A stretch of DNA of 17,298 bases, from NCBI RefSeq assembly GCF_000972705.2, contig NZ_LATL02000029.1, forward strand, positions 1 through 17,298, given 5' to 3'. The translations under genes were made by a program, and so were the position numbers. How positions within the stretch are numbered: the first letter of the stretch is position 1; each line of letters begins with the position of its first letter. The notes beneath the pieces are model-generated. The model ran no database searches, was not told the origin of the DNA, and saw only the letters and a program-made list of their open reading frames with translations. Positions 6,868 through 14,551 of the stretch are shown here, in pieces. This stretch comes from Limnoraphis robusta CS-951 (GTDB taxonomy: Bacteria; Cyanobacteriota; Cyanobacteriia; Cyanobacteriales; Microcoleaceae).

Positions 6868-9333
6868 CTAAGAACTCAGTTGCTTAAGGGCAACATAAGA
6901 ATGAGTCACCTCGGTTAAATAGGGTTCTAAATGTTTATCAACAAACTGCAACATTGCTGGATTATCCTGGGCTACCGCAAACACACAGTAAGGTACTGAA
7001 CTGTCCACTTGACGGAGAATAGACTCCGATAACAGAGAAATTCCCCGTCCTAAGCGCTGAAACCGTTTGTCCACAAACATCGTCGAATAACGAATTGCAT
7101 CACTAGCAACTCGATGAGTTACCATCCAACCCACCAGTTGAGAGTCGTAGCGCAACCCCAAGCTGTTAATGGGTTCAGCCGGGGTATTGCTAAAAGGACT
7201 CAAGGGGGTTGGATAGTCAAGGGTTTCAACTTGTTTTTCATCTGCATCAGTTAGTTCACTCCAAGGAAAAATAGTAAATTTGTTCGGTAAAGGATATTTC
7301 CCCAACCAAGGCGCTTGAGATACCTTCTGTGTTGTGGTTTTCCCTAACAAAAAGTTGACCTGTGGCGGTTGCCAATTTTGCCGCAATAGTAGGGGTTCAA
7401 GGGCTAAAGTTGTGGTAGAAGTGGATTTGTAAAGCAGTTTCAACTGCTGACAACCCAAACTCCTCAAACCGATTTCCAGATTCTCGATTAAACCTGTACC
7501 TATTCCCTGCTGGCGATGACTGGGTAAGACAAACAAAGAAATCACTTCCGCTTCAAGCGCTGTTTGGGGTTGAAGGGAAAACACCTCCGCTAAAACTAAC
7601 CCCACCTTCTCCCCCGCAACTTCTGCTAACATCCCGACTAAGTAGCCTCTGGGTTGTTTGCGACTCCAACGGGTTTGAATTTTGGGAAAAGTAAGGTCAT
7701 TGTAGGAAATTGACTGTTCAACGGTTAAATTCTGTAAAGGGCGATACTGAACTGAAGATTTTTCTTCACCTGTCCCTGCAATCTTCTTAAACGCTTGCCG
7801 TAACCCTCCATTAGTTGAATTAGCTCCCCAACCTAATTTTTTGAGAATGGGTTCTAAAGCTACCTCAGTTAAAGCAGTGGTTTGATAAGTTAGAGATAAT
7901 TTTTGACAACCCTGTTGTTTTAATTCTTGTTCCAGGTGAATCAGTAATTTAGTCCCAATTCCCTGACGGCGACACTCAGGTAACACCAGCAAAGAAATAA
8001 TTTCCGCCGTTTCCTCACTGATTCGTTCTGCGATCGCAAACCCGACTAAAGACCCCTCAACCGCCGCCGAAATTCCCAGTAATTCACCTTTTGGGGGTTG
8101 GGTCCCCCAGCGCTGCTGTAAACTGGGATAAGTCAGGCGATCGTAAGTTAAGGCGTTGCTGGTATTAAGATGATAAACTCGCTGATATTTAACCTGAAGT
8201 TGCCGTCGAGATTCTTGGGGTAAACCTGCTACAGGAGGCACTTGACCGATACTAGGTCGTTCTACAGTGGGTTTAGTAGTGACAATTCCCCCAGAATTGG
8301 GAAACGTTACTAAGCGCTGCACATCATCTCCTTGTAAACCCAAAGCTTGGGCTTGACAAACTCCCGGCAAAACGACGATATCAAACAATTCTTCAATCGT
8401 TTGCCCAATGTGTAACCAATGAACGATTTGCCCATTATTGAGGTCAATTACCATTAAGCCGCAGTGAGGCGTATTTCCCTCAGCTTTCAGGCGCTTTTCG
8501 AGAATTAATCCCGTAAAATTGGGAGAACGCAGCTTAGACAACCCCACTACAGCGAAATCTCCCCAAAAGGCTAACCCTCGCACAAACCCCGGACAGAAGG
8601 CGATCGGTACAAAGTTACTCCCATCGAGATATCCCAGTTCACCCGTTCCTGAATTGAGTAGCCACAGCTTTCCTTTGTACCACCGAGGAGAATGGGGCAT
8701 CGATAAACCTGTAGCGATAATTTCGTTGTTCTGCACATCGATAACCACTCCGCCATCAGAACGACAGTTACGCCAACCCGCCGCCGTATCCGTAGTGCTA
8801 CAAGCAGTGGTGTAAGCGGGTTTCCCTTCTCTCATCGCCAAGCCGTTGAGGTGACAGCGATCTTCGGCGACAAGTTTGGAAATAAAGGGAGGTTGCCACA
8901 GTGGAACGAAACTGTAGTCCTTGCTCAGGGTGGCTAAACAACTAAAATCAGTATTGACAAAAATAATATTTTGTGAATCATCAAGGGCTACATCATGGAC
9001 ATTCACATCCCCTGTGGTGTAGGCGGTGCGAGGGCTATAGAGGCGATCGCATTCCCCATACTGTTCTCCTGCTTTTAGGAGATTTTCCAAGTGCCAGAGT
9101 TGGTAACGGGTACTCATGTACAGGCGATCGCCTGCTGCATAAAGTCCCATCGGTTTGTCAAATAGCCGTTCGTGGAATTTTAAGCGCCCATTGGCTTGGC
9201 TACTGATGAAAAAGAGGCGATTGGTTTGATAGGTCGTAACAGCCAGACTCAAATTTTGTTTGGTCAACCAGCCTGCCAGTTCAGGCGATGCCATGATTTC
9301 CAAGGGGGAAGTTTGGGTTGGAGGTTGATTCAT
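6868..9333 (-). CDS. TIGR03032-domain protein fused to three GNAT acetyltransferase-like domains
   Basis: The N-terminal part (about residues 12-345) carries the signature of the uncharacterised TIGR03032 family: TDTAAGWR, GGVVIDV, GLSMPHSPRWY and LWLLNSGTGELG, probably a beta-propeller-like fold. Two tandem GNAT domains follow, each with a related front half (LTYPSLQQRW versus LTFPKIQTRW, then VGFAIAE versus VGLVLAE) and an acetyl-CoA loop: RRQGIGTKL near 456-464 and RQQGIGTGL near 606-614. A third, more divergent unit (about 690-815) has RFQRLGRGISLL near residue 760. GNAT domains move acyl groups from acyl-CoA to amines; the substrate here is unknown, and one or more units may have lost catalysis. 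The ATG at 9333 has only a weak AGAAG upstream. The gene precedes the FG-GAP/RTX gene by 50 bases on the same strand, so the two may act on one process, perhaps modification of the secreted protein, but that is speculation. Domain calls are confident; the function is not. Confidence 0.8.
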   Translation of the reverse strand: MNQPPTQTSPLEIMASPELAGWLTKQNLSLAVTTYQTNRLFFISSQANGRLKFHERLFDKPMGLYAAGDRLYMSTRYQLWHLENLLKAGEQYGECDRLYSPRTAYTTGDVNVHDVALDDSQNIIFVNTDFSCLATLSKDYSFVPLWQPPFISKLVAEDRCHLNGLAMREGKPAYTTACSTTDTAAGWRNCRSDGGVVIDVQNNEIIATGLSMPHSPRWYKGKLWLLNSGTGELGYLDGSNFVPIAFCPGFVRGLAFWGDFAVVGLSKLRSPNFTGLILEKRLKAEGNTPHCGLMVIDLNNGQIVHWLHIGQTIEELFDIVVLPGVCQAQALGLQGDDVQRLVTFPNSGGIVTTKPTVERPSIGQVPPVAGLPQESRRQLQVKYQRVYHLNTSNALTYDRLTYPSLQQRWGTQPPKGELLGISAAVEGSLVGFAIAERISEETAEIISLLVLPECRRQGIGTKLLIHLEQELKQQGCQKLSLTYQTTALTEVALEPILKKLGWGANSTNGGLRQAFKKIAGTGEEKSSVQYRPLQNLTVEQSISYNDLTFPKIQTRWSRKQPRGYLVGMLAEVAGEKVGLVLAEVFSLQPQTALEAEVISLFVLPSHRQQGIGTGLIENLEIGLRSLGCQQLKLLYKSTSTTTLALEPLLLRQNWQPPQVNFLLGKTTTQKVSQAPWLGKYPLPNKFTIFPWSELTDADEKQVETLDYPTPLSPFSNTPAEPINSLGLRYDSQLVGWMVTHRVASDAIRYSTMFVDKRFQRLGRGISLLSESILRQVDSSVPYCVFAVAQDNPAMLQFVDKHLEPYLTEVTHSYVALKQLSS

Positions 9334-9428
9334 GTACTTCTAAAATGTTGCTTTTGGGTATTAATTTGTGACAAATTTACCTCGATAAAAATCATAAAAA
9401 TTGATGATTTCTCTCCGGCTTGTTAGGT

Positions 9429-9458
9429 TTGTTATTGTAGTTACTTATTGTGTACTAT
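9429..9458 (+). promoter_or_regulatory. Candidate sigma70-type promoter, plus strand
   Basis: TTGTTA at 9429 and TACTAT at 9453 are separated by 18 bases. No protein gene follows on this strand before the terminator-like hairpin at 9522, which suggests a short non-coding transcript starting near 9464. Confidence 0.35.
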
Positions 9459-9463
9459 GGGGT

Positions 9464-9546
9464 ATGGAACTAACCACCTATCCTAGCCATCGCCGACTAA
9501 AATTCTGTTCACATAAAGATTTACGCAGCTAATTCTGCGTATTTTT
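9464..9546 (+). ncRNA. Candidate small RNA of about 83 nt
   Basis: This is inferred from a promoter-like pair just upstream and a textbook intrinsic terminator at its 3' end (TACGCAG/CTGCGTA with a 6-base loop, followed by five T). The body is C-rich and little structured, which is common in regulatory RNAs that pair with mRNAs. It does not match the Yfr1 core that I remember, and I cannot assign it to a family. Confidence 0.35.
9522..9546 (+). terminator. Intrinsic terminator-like hairpin, plus strand
   Basis: A 7-base-pair stem TACGCAG/CTGCGTA with loop CTAATT is followed directly by TTTTT. There is no upstream plus-strand protein gene nearby, so it probably ends a short RNA. Confidence 0.55.
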
Positions 9547-9587
9547 AATATATCAATAAATTTTAGACAGTCATGTAAATATAGACG

Positions 9588-9625
9588 AATTAATCTAAAA
9601 AATCTCTTGATTTTTTAGATTAATT
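9588..9625. repeat. Perfect 17-base AT-rich inverted repeat
   Basis: AATTAATCTAAAAAATC and GATTTTTTAGATTAATT are exact complements around the loop TCTT. It lies between the tatA terminator and the small-RNA candidate. It may be a back-up terminator, an operator or a DNA-level cruciform site. Confidence 0.6.
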
Positions 9626-9655
9626 TTGAAGTTATTGTAAAGTTTGGACTTGGCC

Positions 9656-9695
9656 AAAAAAAACTACGCTTGTATGATCCACTAATCAAGCGTAG
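9656..9695 (-). terminator. Intrinsic terminator of tatA
   Basis: On the minus strand, CTACGCTTG (arm at 9687-9695) pairs with CAAGCGTAG (arm at 9664-9672) and is followed by eight U (9663-9656). It lies 24 bases beyond the tatA stop codon. Confidence 0.8.
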
Positions 9696-9719
9696 AATAT
9701 TGTGATTTATCTCTTAGTT

Positions 9720-9908
9720 CTAGTTTTCGTCGGATTTTTTCACTTCGGGGTTGTCATTTTCAGCTTCGGAGTCATTTTTAATTTCATCTTTGAAGCCTCG
9801 TAACGCTTGACCGAGGGTTTTTCCCAACTCGGGGATTTTCTTTGGCCCGAAGATCAACACCGCCAGTAACAAAATTACCCCCATTTCCGGCCATCCCAAA
9901 CCAAACAT
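9720..9908 (-). CDS. tatA: Twin-arginine translocase subunit TatA/TatE
   Basis: TatA/E proteins form the ring that lets folded proteins with twin-arginine signals cross the plasma or thylakoid membrane, with TatC as receptor. The 62-residue protein starts MFGLGWPEMGVI, has one membrane helix (about residues 5-20), the hinge FGPKKIPELG, an amphipathic helix (GKTLGQALRGFKDEIK) and a short acidic tail. It is shorter than many TatA proteins but complete. The ATG at 9908 was preferred to a GTG at 9911, since AGGAGA (9914-9919) then lies 5 bases upstream rather than 2. It is divergent from pcyA, with a terminator directly downstream. TatA, TatE and a TatB-like role cannot be told apart from sequence alone. 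Confidence 0.9.
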   Translation of the reverse strand: MFGLGWPEMGVILLLAVLIFGPKKIPELGKTLGQALRGFKDEIKNDSEAENDNPEVKKSDEN

Positions 9909-9913
9909 CACAG

Positions 9914-9919
9914 TCTCCT
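9914..9919 (-). promoter_or_regulatory. Shine-Dalgarno of tatA
   Basis: AGGAGA on the minus strand favours the ATG at 9908 over the GTG at 9911. Confidence 0.65.
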
Positions 9920-10100
9920 ACAAGCCAATAGACACCTTCATCATACTGGGAAATGTGGGACTACTCGCCGAAAACGCTCAGGGCGTCAAAGCGGCTTGAT
10001 TTTGACAACCGTTAGTTTTTGCAGACGGTAATCTGATATTCTGGATCTAAAGATAGTCTCTTACAGAGTTTTGGGTGTCGCAATAGGCACAGATTTTTAA

Positions 10101-10835
10101 ATGCTAGAAGCATCAACTCCTTCCCTGCGTGAACAACAACATTCCCTGATTCGTCAACTCGCCAACCGAATTGAAGCCATTTGGGAACAATATCTCGATC
10201 TTGAACCCTATCAGCTTCCGGCTGAGTTGGGCTATGTCGAAGGGCGACTAGAAGGGGAAAAGCTGATCATTGAAAACCGATGTTATCAAACTCCACAATT
10301 TCGCAAGCTTCATCTAGAATTGGCGAAAGTTGGTCAGAGTTTGGATATTCTTCATTGTGTAATGTTTCCTCGGGTTAACTACGCCTTACCGATGTTTGGG
10401 ACGGATTTAGTGGGGGGACGAGGAAAAATTAGTGCGGCGATTGTTGATTTATCTCCGATTTACCCAAAACCCCATCTTCCCAGGGATTATTATACGGCTT
10501 TATCTTCTTTACCGAATTCCTTTTCTCAGCCTCGCGACATTCCCAACTGGGGGGATATTTTCTCGGAATTTTGCTTATTTATACGCCCGATGGGTGAAGC
10601 GGAAGAAGCGGAATTTTTAAACCGTGTTGATGCTTATTTGCGGGTTCACTGTCAATATGCGATCGCTTTGACTCCGGTTTCCACTGAGGAACAGATTCAG
10701 ATTCAAGCCGCCCAACGTTATTATTGCACCCAACAGCAACAAAATGACAAAACTCGCCGGGTTCTGGAAAAAGCATTTGGGACAGACTGGGCTAATTATT
10801 ACATGACAACCGTATTGTTTGACTATGCGGAATAA
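10101..10835 (+). CDS. pcyA: Phycocyanobilin:ferredoxin oxidoreductase
   Basis: PcyA reduces biliverdin IXalpha by four electrons from ferredoxin to phycocyanobilin, the chromophore of phycobilisomes and cyanobacterial phytochromes. The 244-residue protein matches the family in length. Conserved residues are visible: Glu73 (HLELAKVG), His85 (ILHCVMFPR) and Asp102 (GTDLVGG). They match Glu76, His88 and Asp105 of the Synechocystis enzyme with a constant offset of 3, so the active site is intact. GRGKISAAIVDLSP and the C-terminal YYMTTVLFDY also fit the family. The ATG has no clear Shine-Dalgarno. The gene stands alone, divergent from tatA with about 190 bases between, which must hold both promoters. 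This is strong evidence for a phycobilin-containing cyanobacterium. Confidence 0.97.
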   Translation: MLEASTPSLREQQHSLIRQLANRIEAIWEQYLDLEPYQLPAELGYVEGRLEGEKLIIENRCYQTPQFRKLHLELAKVGQSLDILHCVMFPRVNYALPMFGTDLVGGRGKISAAIVDLSPIYPKPHLPRDYYTALSSLPNSFSQPRDIPNWGDIFSEFCLFIRPMGEAEEAEFLNRVDAYLRVHCQYAIALTPVSTEEQIQIQAAQRYYCTQQQQNDKTRRVLEKAFGTDWANYYMTTVLFDYAE

Positions 10836-11029
10836 TCCCTGAACCTAAATTAGAAATTAAGCATGAATGACTGACATCTGACACACCTGAATGGGCGCTT
10901 AGATCAACTACAAACGCGATGGAAATTCGTTCTGATCTTTCTCAAGCCGAACTTAAGGCTGTACAGTTTTATTCGTCACCCCTGATGAGCGGAAATTTTA
11001 GAAATTGCGGCTGGAAATCTTCCTAAAAC

Positions 11030-11911
11030 CTAAGAATTTACTTCTTGGCTTTTGATATTTTTGGGTCTTCTTTTGTCATTTCTATCCGATTTATTGTTTC
11101 TTTTCAGGGGTTTACCATCTGGAGAAACCGCTTTTTGAATCCCACTATCAGGCGTTTGACGAGTGGTTCTAAAGGTAACATTCATCCCTTCATTGGATTG
11201 TTCTAACACCAATAACGGAGTCGGTTTAGCTTTTTGATCCCATTGAATTTGTACAATTCTACCTTGAATAGTCGGTTGCCAATTTTCTCGATCATCCGAA
11301 GGACTGAGATAGGTTTCTAAACAGTCAATAATTTGATTAATGGTTGCTGAAGTGGCTTGAGTCGGGAGTTTCATCAGTCGAATTTGAATGCGAAATAGCA
11401 CCCGCTTCTTAACCGCAGTTCCCTGTCCGGTTTCATACTCTACATCAAACATTGAATCGACTTGACGACCTGTTCCGGCATTGCTTTTTTCTCCCACCGC
11501 TGCCTGAGTTGGACGCAGAGCTAAAGCAATTTGTTGCTTGACTTTCATCTTGATTTGAACAATAATAGCATAATGGAAAACATCCTCAGCCATTCGCATT
11601 CTCAGATAATCTAAGTTAAAATCTCGCGAGTGAATGAGATCAGGATTTTTCTCCATTTTGGAGATCGTTCCCAACGCTAACTTATACTTTTTCTGTAACT
11701 CTCTATTTCTAAACTCCTCCATTTTTAGCTGTTTATTGATCTCTTGAGTTTTTAGCTTAAAGAGGATAGAGAAAATAATCAAGATCAGCAGTAGTATTCC
11801 CGTTGATCCCATCCAAATGATCTCAGGTGTGAGAGACTGAGATTGAGTCGGACTCGGAACAGGGGAAGCTTGAGCAAGTTGGGTTCCTGTATGGATAACT
11901 GGGGCAGACAT
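11030..11911 (-). CDS. Conserved cyanobacterial single-pass membrane protein of unknown function
   Basis: The 293-residue protein has a Pro/Ser/Gln-rich N-terminus (residues 1-30), one strong membrane helix (about 33-53), a predicted coiled coil (about 54-90, KTQEINKQLKMEEFRNRELQ), then a soluble domain with DFNLDYLRMRMAEDVFHYAI (about 97-116). The end is a very basic, probably disordered tail (KRNNKSDRNDKRRPKNIKS). I recall similar sequences only as hypothetical proteins of cyanobacteria. Given the positive tail and single helix, the larger domain is probably cytoplasmic, but this is inference. An AGGAG lies 22 bases upstream, too far to act as a normal ribosome site. It is divergent from dnaX, and an IS relic ends about 50 bases upstream of its start. 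No function is proposed. Confidence 0.75.
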   Translation of the reverse strand: MSAPVIHTGTQLAQASPVPSPTQSQSLTPEIIWMGSTGILLLILIIFSILFKLKTQEINKQLKMEEFRNRELQKKYKLALGTISKMEKNPDLIHSRDFNLDYLRMRMAEDVFHYAIIVQIKMKVKQQIALALRPTQAAVGEKSNAGTGRQVDSMFDVEYETGQGTAVKKRVLFRIQIRLMKLPTQATSATINQIIDCLETYLSPSDDRENWQPTIQGRIVQIQWDQKAKPTPLLVLEQSNEGMNVTFRTTRQTPDSGIQKAVSPDGKPLKRNNKSDRNDKRRPKNIKSQEVNS

Positions 11912-11959
11912 AAGCTGTAATTAATTAAAAAGGCTCCTGATTTGAGTCTCAATACTATT

Positions 11960-11989
11960 TTGACATCCTCTCCGTCGTAAACAACGGAG
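11960..11989 (-). repeat. Right-end terminal hairpin, copy B
   Basis: The minus-strand stem CTCCGTTG/CGACGGAG has loop TTTA and is followed by AGGATGTCAA. Compared with copy A at 2186-2215, paired substitutions keep the stem. Confidence 0.7.
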
Positions 11990-12260
11990 ATTCCAAACAT
12001 CACTATTTGGGCTTCCTCTTTCGTTGAGTTGACTTACAAGGGTTGGGTTTCCCCGCCCAAGCAGAGATCAGTCTCTCGGGAGGCGTTGATAACAGTGCTG
12101 CCCGACGGTATTTTCAAAACAGATATGATAACATTGGCTCGGCAAACATTACCCCAGAAATGGGTGTTGGGGGCAACCATACCCCCATTAATTTTTTTAT
12201 ACAGGCGGTTTTAACCGCTCGTGTCGTTTTTCCTCCCCGGTCAAAAGACACGGGGCTTCC
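11960..12260 (-). mobile_element. Second non-coding IS200/IS605-type relic, between the unknown membrane protein gene and dnaX
   Basis: Read on the minus strand, it begins with GTTTGGAAGCCCCG and a hairpin (CCCCG plus GTC, paired with GAC plus CGGGG; 12255-12235, loop TTTT). It ends with GTTTGGAATCTCCG, an 8-base-pair hairpin (11989-11970) and AGGATGTCAA. In between are further hairpins: GCGGTT/AACCGC at 12205-12218 and TGGGGG/CCCCCA at 12168-12187. No credible protein is encoded. The end sequences and layout match the relic at 1846-2215, and in both the right end points at the nearest downstream gene. It may be a PATE-like derivative or a tnpB-less omegaRNA remnant. Confidence 0.55.
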
Positions 12261-12426
12261 AAACTCCCTCTGGTTTCTCGTGAGTAAAAATCTCCTGAAG
12301 GATATCAGAGTTTTTAGATAAAAACCAACACTTGCACAAAACCCTACCATAGATTTTGATACGCTGATAGCGTTAGGATAGAGATATTTAGACTCAGCAA
12401 ATTTTTTGGAATTAGACTTGTGAGTT
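12261..12426 (+). other. dnaX upstream region
   Basis: This is AT-rich non-coding DNA between the IS relic and dnaX. It contains a small hairpin ACGCT/AGCGT at 12361-12373 and a possible -35 (TTGCAC near 12333), but no convincing -10 at a standard spacing. The dnaX promoter probably lies here; I cannot place it. Confidence 0.3.
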
Positions 12427-14493
12427 GTGACCTACGAACCCCTCCACCACAAATATCGCCCTCAAACCTTTGCTGACTTGGTTGGCCAAGATGCGATCGC
12501 CACAACGCTCACCAACGCCATTTGTAGTCAGCGTATTGTTCCCGCATATCTGTTTACGGGGCCGAGGGGAACGGGTAAAACCTCAAGTGCGCGAATTTTA
12601 GCCAAATCACTCAACTGTTTGTCTGCTGACCAACCTACCGCTAAACCTTGCGGAACCTGTGCAGTTTGTAAAGGAATTACCAACGGTTCAACCTTGGATG
12701 TGATTGAAATTGACGCCGCCAGTAATACCGGGGTTGATAATATTCGAGAACTAATTGAACGCGCTCAATTTGCGCCTGTTCAATGTCGTTACAAAGTTTA
12801 TGTCATTGATGAGTGTCATATGCTCAGTACCGCCGCATTTAATGCCCTACTCAAAACCTTAGAAGAACCACCCGAACGAGTTGTTTTTGTCCTCGCTACA
12901 ACCGATCCTCAACGAGTTTTACCGACGATTATTTCGCGTTGTCAACGATTTGATTTTCGCCGCATTCCCCTTGAACCGATGGTGCTGCATTTAGAAAAAA
13001 TTGCTCACCAAGAAAACATTCCCATCACGTTAGATGCCGTTAAAATGGTGTCTCAAATTGCACAAGGTGGACTCAGAGATGCGGAAAGTTTACTCGATCA
13101 ATTAAGCTTACTTTCTGGTAAAATAGACGTTGAACAGGTTTGGGATTTAGTGGGTGCTGTTCCTGAACGAGATTTGATGGAACTCTTAAAAGCGATCTCC
13201 TCAGAAAATACAACCGATATCATTGATCGAATTCGTCAACTTCTTAACCGAGGACGAGAACCCCTAATTGTTTTACAAAATTTAGCTGAATTTTATCGCG
13301 ATTTATTGATTGCTAAAACTGCACCTCAACGTTTTGATTTAGTGAAATTAACTCAACCCACTTGGGAAGAACTTTGTCAATTTTCTCATCGTTGGGAACT
13401 CAGCAAAATTTTAGCCGCTCAAAAATACTTACGTGAAAGTGAAACCCAAATTAAAAATACCACTCAACCCCGTTTATGGTTAGAAATTATTTTACTGGGA
13501 TTATTACCCTCCGCCCTGACTCATTCTGTCCTATCAGTTGAGTCTATTCAAACCCCAACTCTACCCCAAACAACCGCTTCACCAAAGCCTTTTGTCGCGC
13601 CTTCAGCCGCACAGTTACCGACACCTACACCCACACCTCAACCCCTAGAAAAACCCGTTGTAGAACCCTCTGAAACTGTCGCTAATGAACCTATTCAAGC
13701 TTCACCTTCTGCCAATAGAGAACAATCTAATCGCTCAGAAATAGAGACACCTACACTTTCTTCTAACACAGAAGAATATAATCTCGAAGATGTTTGGCGG
13801 GTTGTTCTTGAAGAAGTTAAACCCCCAGGAACCCAAGCTTTATTAAACCAGCATGGACGTTTACTTGGTATGGATACAAACGTCGCCTATATTGGTGTTC
13901 CAACTCAGGCGTTATATAAGATGGCACAAGGAAAAATTCCTCATATGGAAGCTGCATTTCAACGAGTGTTTAAAATCCCCGTTAAAGTTCGTTTAGAAGT
14001 CGGAACAGAAAAGAAAAAAAATAGTTCATCCTCAAAAGCTTTATCTCCCGAAAAAAATGAGCATCAACCGACAGCATCCCGTGAACCTGCTGTTAGTCCT
14101 TCTCCTGAGAAAAACCCGCCAACTGATGAACAATTAGCCGAGACTTCTTCAGAAGAATTATCCCGGGAACCCTCACCTGTTGAACCCCAGTTTGAAACGC
14201 CTTCTTCTCCGGTTGAACAATCTCCTAAACCCTTAGAAACTCCTTCCATAAATCTACCAGAAACCTCACATCAAGAAACAAAAAATGATCAGAATTTAGA
14301 ACAAGATAGGGCTGCTGTTGCTTCTCAGCAACTGGCTGACTTTTTTGCAGGAGAAGTCATAAATTTAAGGGAAGCAAAAGATTTTACAGCCGCGAAGAAT
14401 GTGTCAGTCTTTACAGAAGAAATATCTACTTTTGAACCCGACGATATTGAACAGGAGGAAGATCAAACAGATGACGACAATTTACCTTTTTAA
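12427..14493 (+). CDS. dnaX: DNA polymerase III subunit gamma/tau
   Basis: DnaX is the ATPase of the replication clamp loader. The 688-residue protein starts with GTG (TYEPLHHKYRPQTFADLVGQ), the usual cyanobacterial N-terminus. It has Walker A GPRGTGKT (45-52), four zinc-binding cysteines (64, 75, 78, 81), DECH (128-131) and the SRC motif (170-172). The collar domain follows, then a Pro/Ser/Thr-rich linker. A conserved domain (about 453-527, YNLEDVWRVVLEEV to VKVRLEV) comes next, and finally a long acidic, disordered tail. Unlike dnaX of Synechocystis PCC 6803, there is no intein near the P-loop. Codons 529-532 lie in an A-rich stretch (A8 at 14014-14021); a -1 slip there reads AAA TAG, ending a 532-residue form. 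No ribosome site is visible. Function is certain; the short form is a prediction. Confidence 0.96.
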   Translation: MTYEPLHHKYRPQTFADLVGQDAIATTLTNAICSQRIVPAYLFTGPRGTGKTSSARILAKSLNCLSADQPTAKPCGTCAVCKGITNGSTLDVIEIDAASNTGVDNIRELIERAQFAPVQCRYKVYVIDECHMLSTAAFNALLKTLEEPPERVVFVLATTDPQRVLPTIISRCQRFDFRRIPLEPMVLHLEKIAHQENIPITLDAVKMVSQIAQGGLRDAESLLDQLSLLSGKIDVEQVWDLVGAVPERDLMELLKAISSENTTDIIDRIRQLLNRGREPLIVLQNLAEFYRDLLIAKTAPQRFDLVKLTQPTWEELCQFSHRWELSKILAAQKYLRESETQIKNTTQPRLWLEIILLGLLPSALTHSVLSVESIQTPTLPQTTASPKPFVAPSAAQLPTPTPTPQPLEKPVVEPSETVANEPIQASPSANREQSNRSEIETPTLSSNTEEYNLEDVWRVVLEEVKPPGTQALLNQHGRLLGMDTNVAYIGVPTQALYKMAQGKIPHMEAAFQRVFKIPVKVRLEVGTEKKKNSSSSKALSPEKNEHQPTASREPAVSPSPEKNPPTDEQLAETSSEELSREPSPVEPQFETPSSPVEQSPKPLETPSINLPETSHQETKNDQNLEQDRAAVASQQLADFFAGEVINLREAKDFTAAKNVSVFTEEISTFEPDDIEQEEDQTDDDNLPF
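14014..14024 (+). promoter_or_regulatory. Candidate -1 slippage site in dnaX (A8 followed by TAG)
   Basis: In frame the sequence reads AAG AAA AAA AAT AGT. Adding one A in the transcript, or a ribosomal -1 shift on A AAA AAA, gives AAA TAG and immediate termination at 14022-14024. E. coli (ribosomal -1 shift) and Thermus thermophilus (transcriptional slippage on a run of A) make gamma from dnaX in this way. No strong downstream hairpin was seen, which favours transcriptional slippage. Confidence 0.5.
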
Positions 14494-14535
14494 TAATTTT
14501 TTTGAACGTTTCAGGTTTTCTCAGGGAGTTCTCAG

Positions 14536-14551
14536 TTATACTTCAGTATAA
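14536..14551. repeat. Perfect palindrome after dnaX
   Basis: TTATACT and AGTATAA are exact complements around TC. It lies in the 285-base gap between dnaX and the kinase gene and could be an operator or a weak transcription end for dnaX. No U-tract follows. Confidence 0.4.

Noticed and set aside
9909..9911. GTG start of tatA one codon upstream
   Set aside because: Only 2 bases from the AGGAGA ribosome site, while the ATG at 9908 has a 5-base spacing and gives the standard MFGLGWPE start.
10919..11026. 35-codon frame starting MEIRSDLSQAELKAVQFY
   Set aside because: Too short, no ribosome site and no recognised family; possibly a gene scrap, but not supportable.
12043..12350. Several frames of 61-92 codons in both strands upstream of dnaX
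   Set aside because: They lie in the hairpin-rich IS relic, overlap each other and encode nothing recognisable.
12570..12620. Intein at the dnaX P-loop, as in some cyanobacteria
   Set aside because: The sequence runs directly GPRGTGKTSSARILAKSLNCL without insertion.
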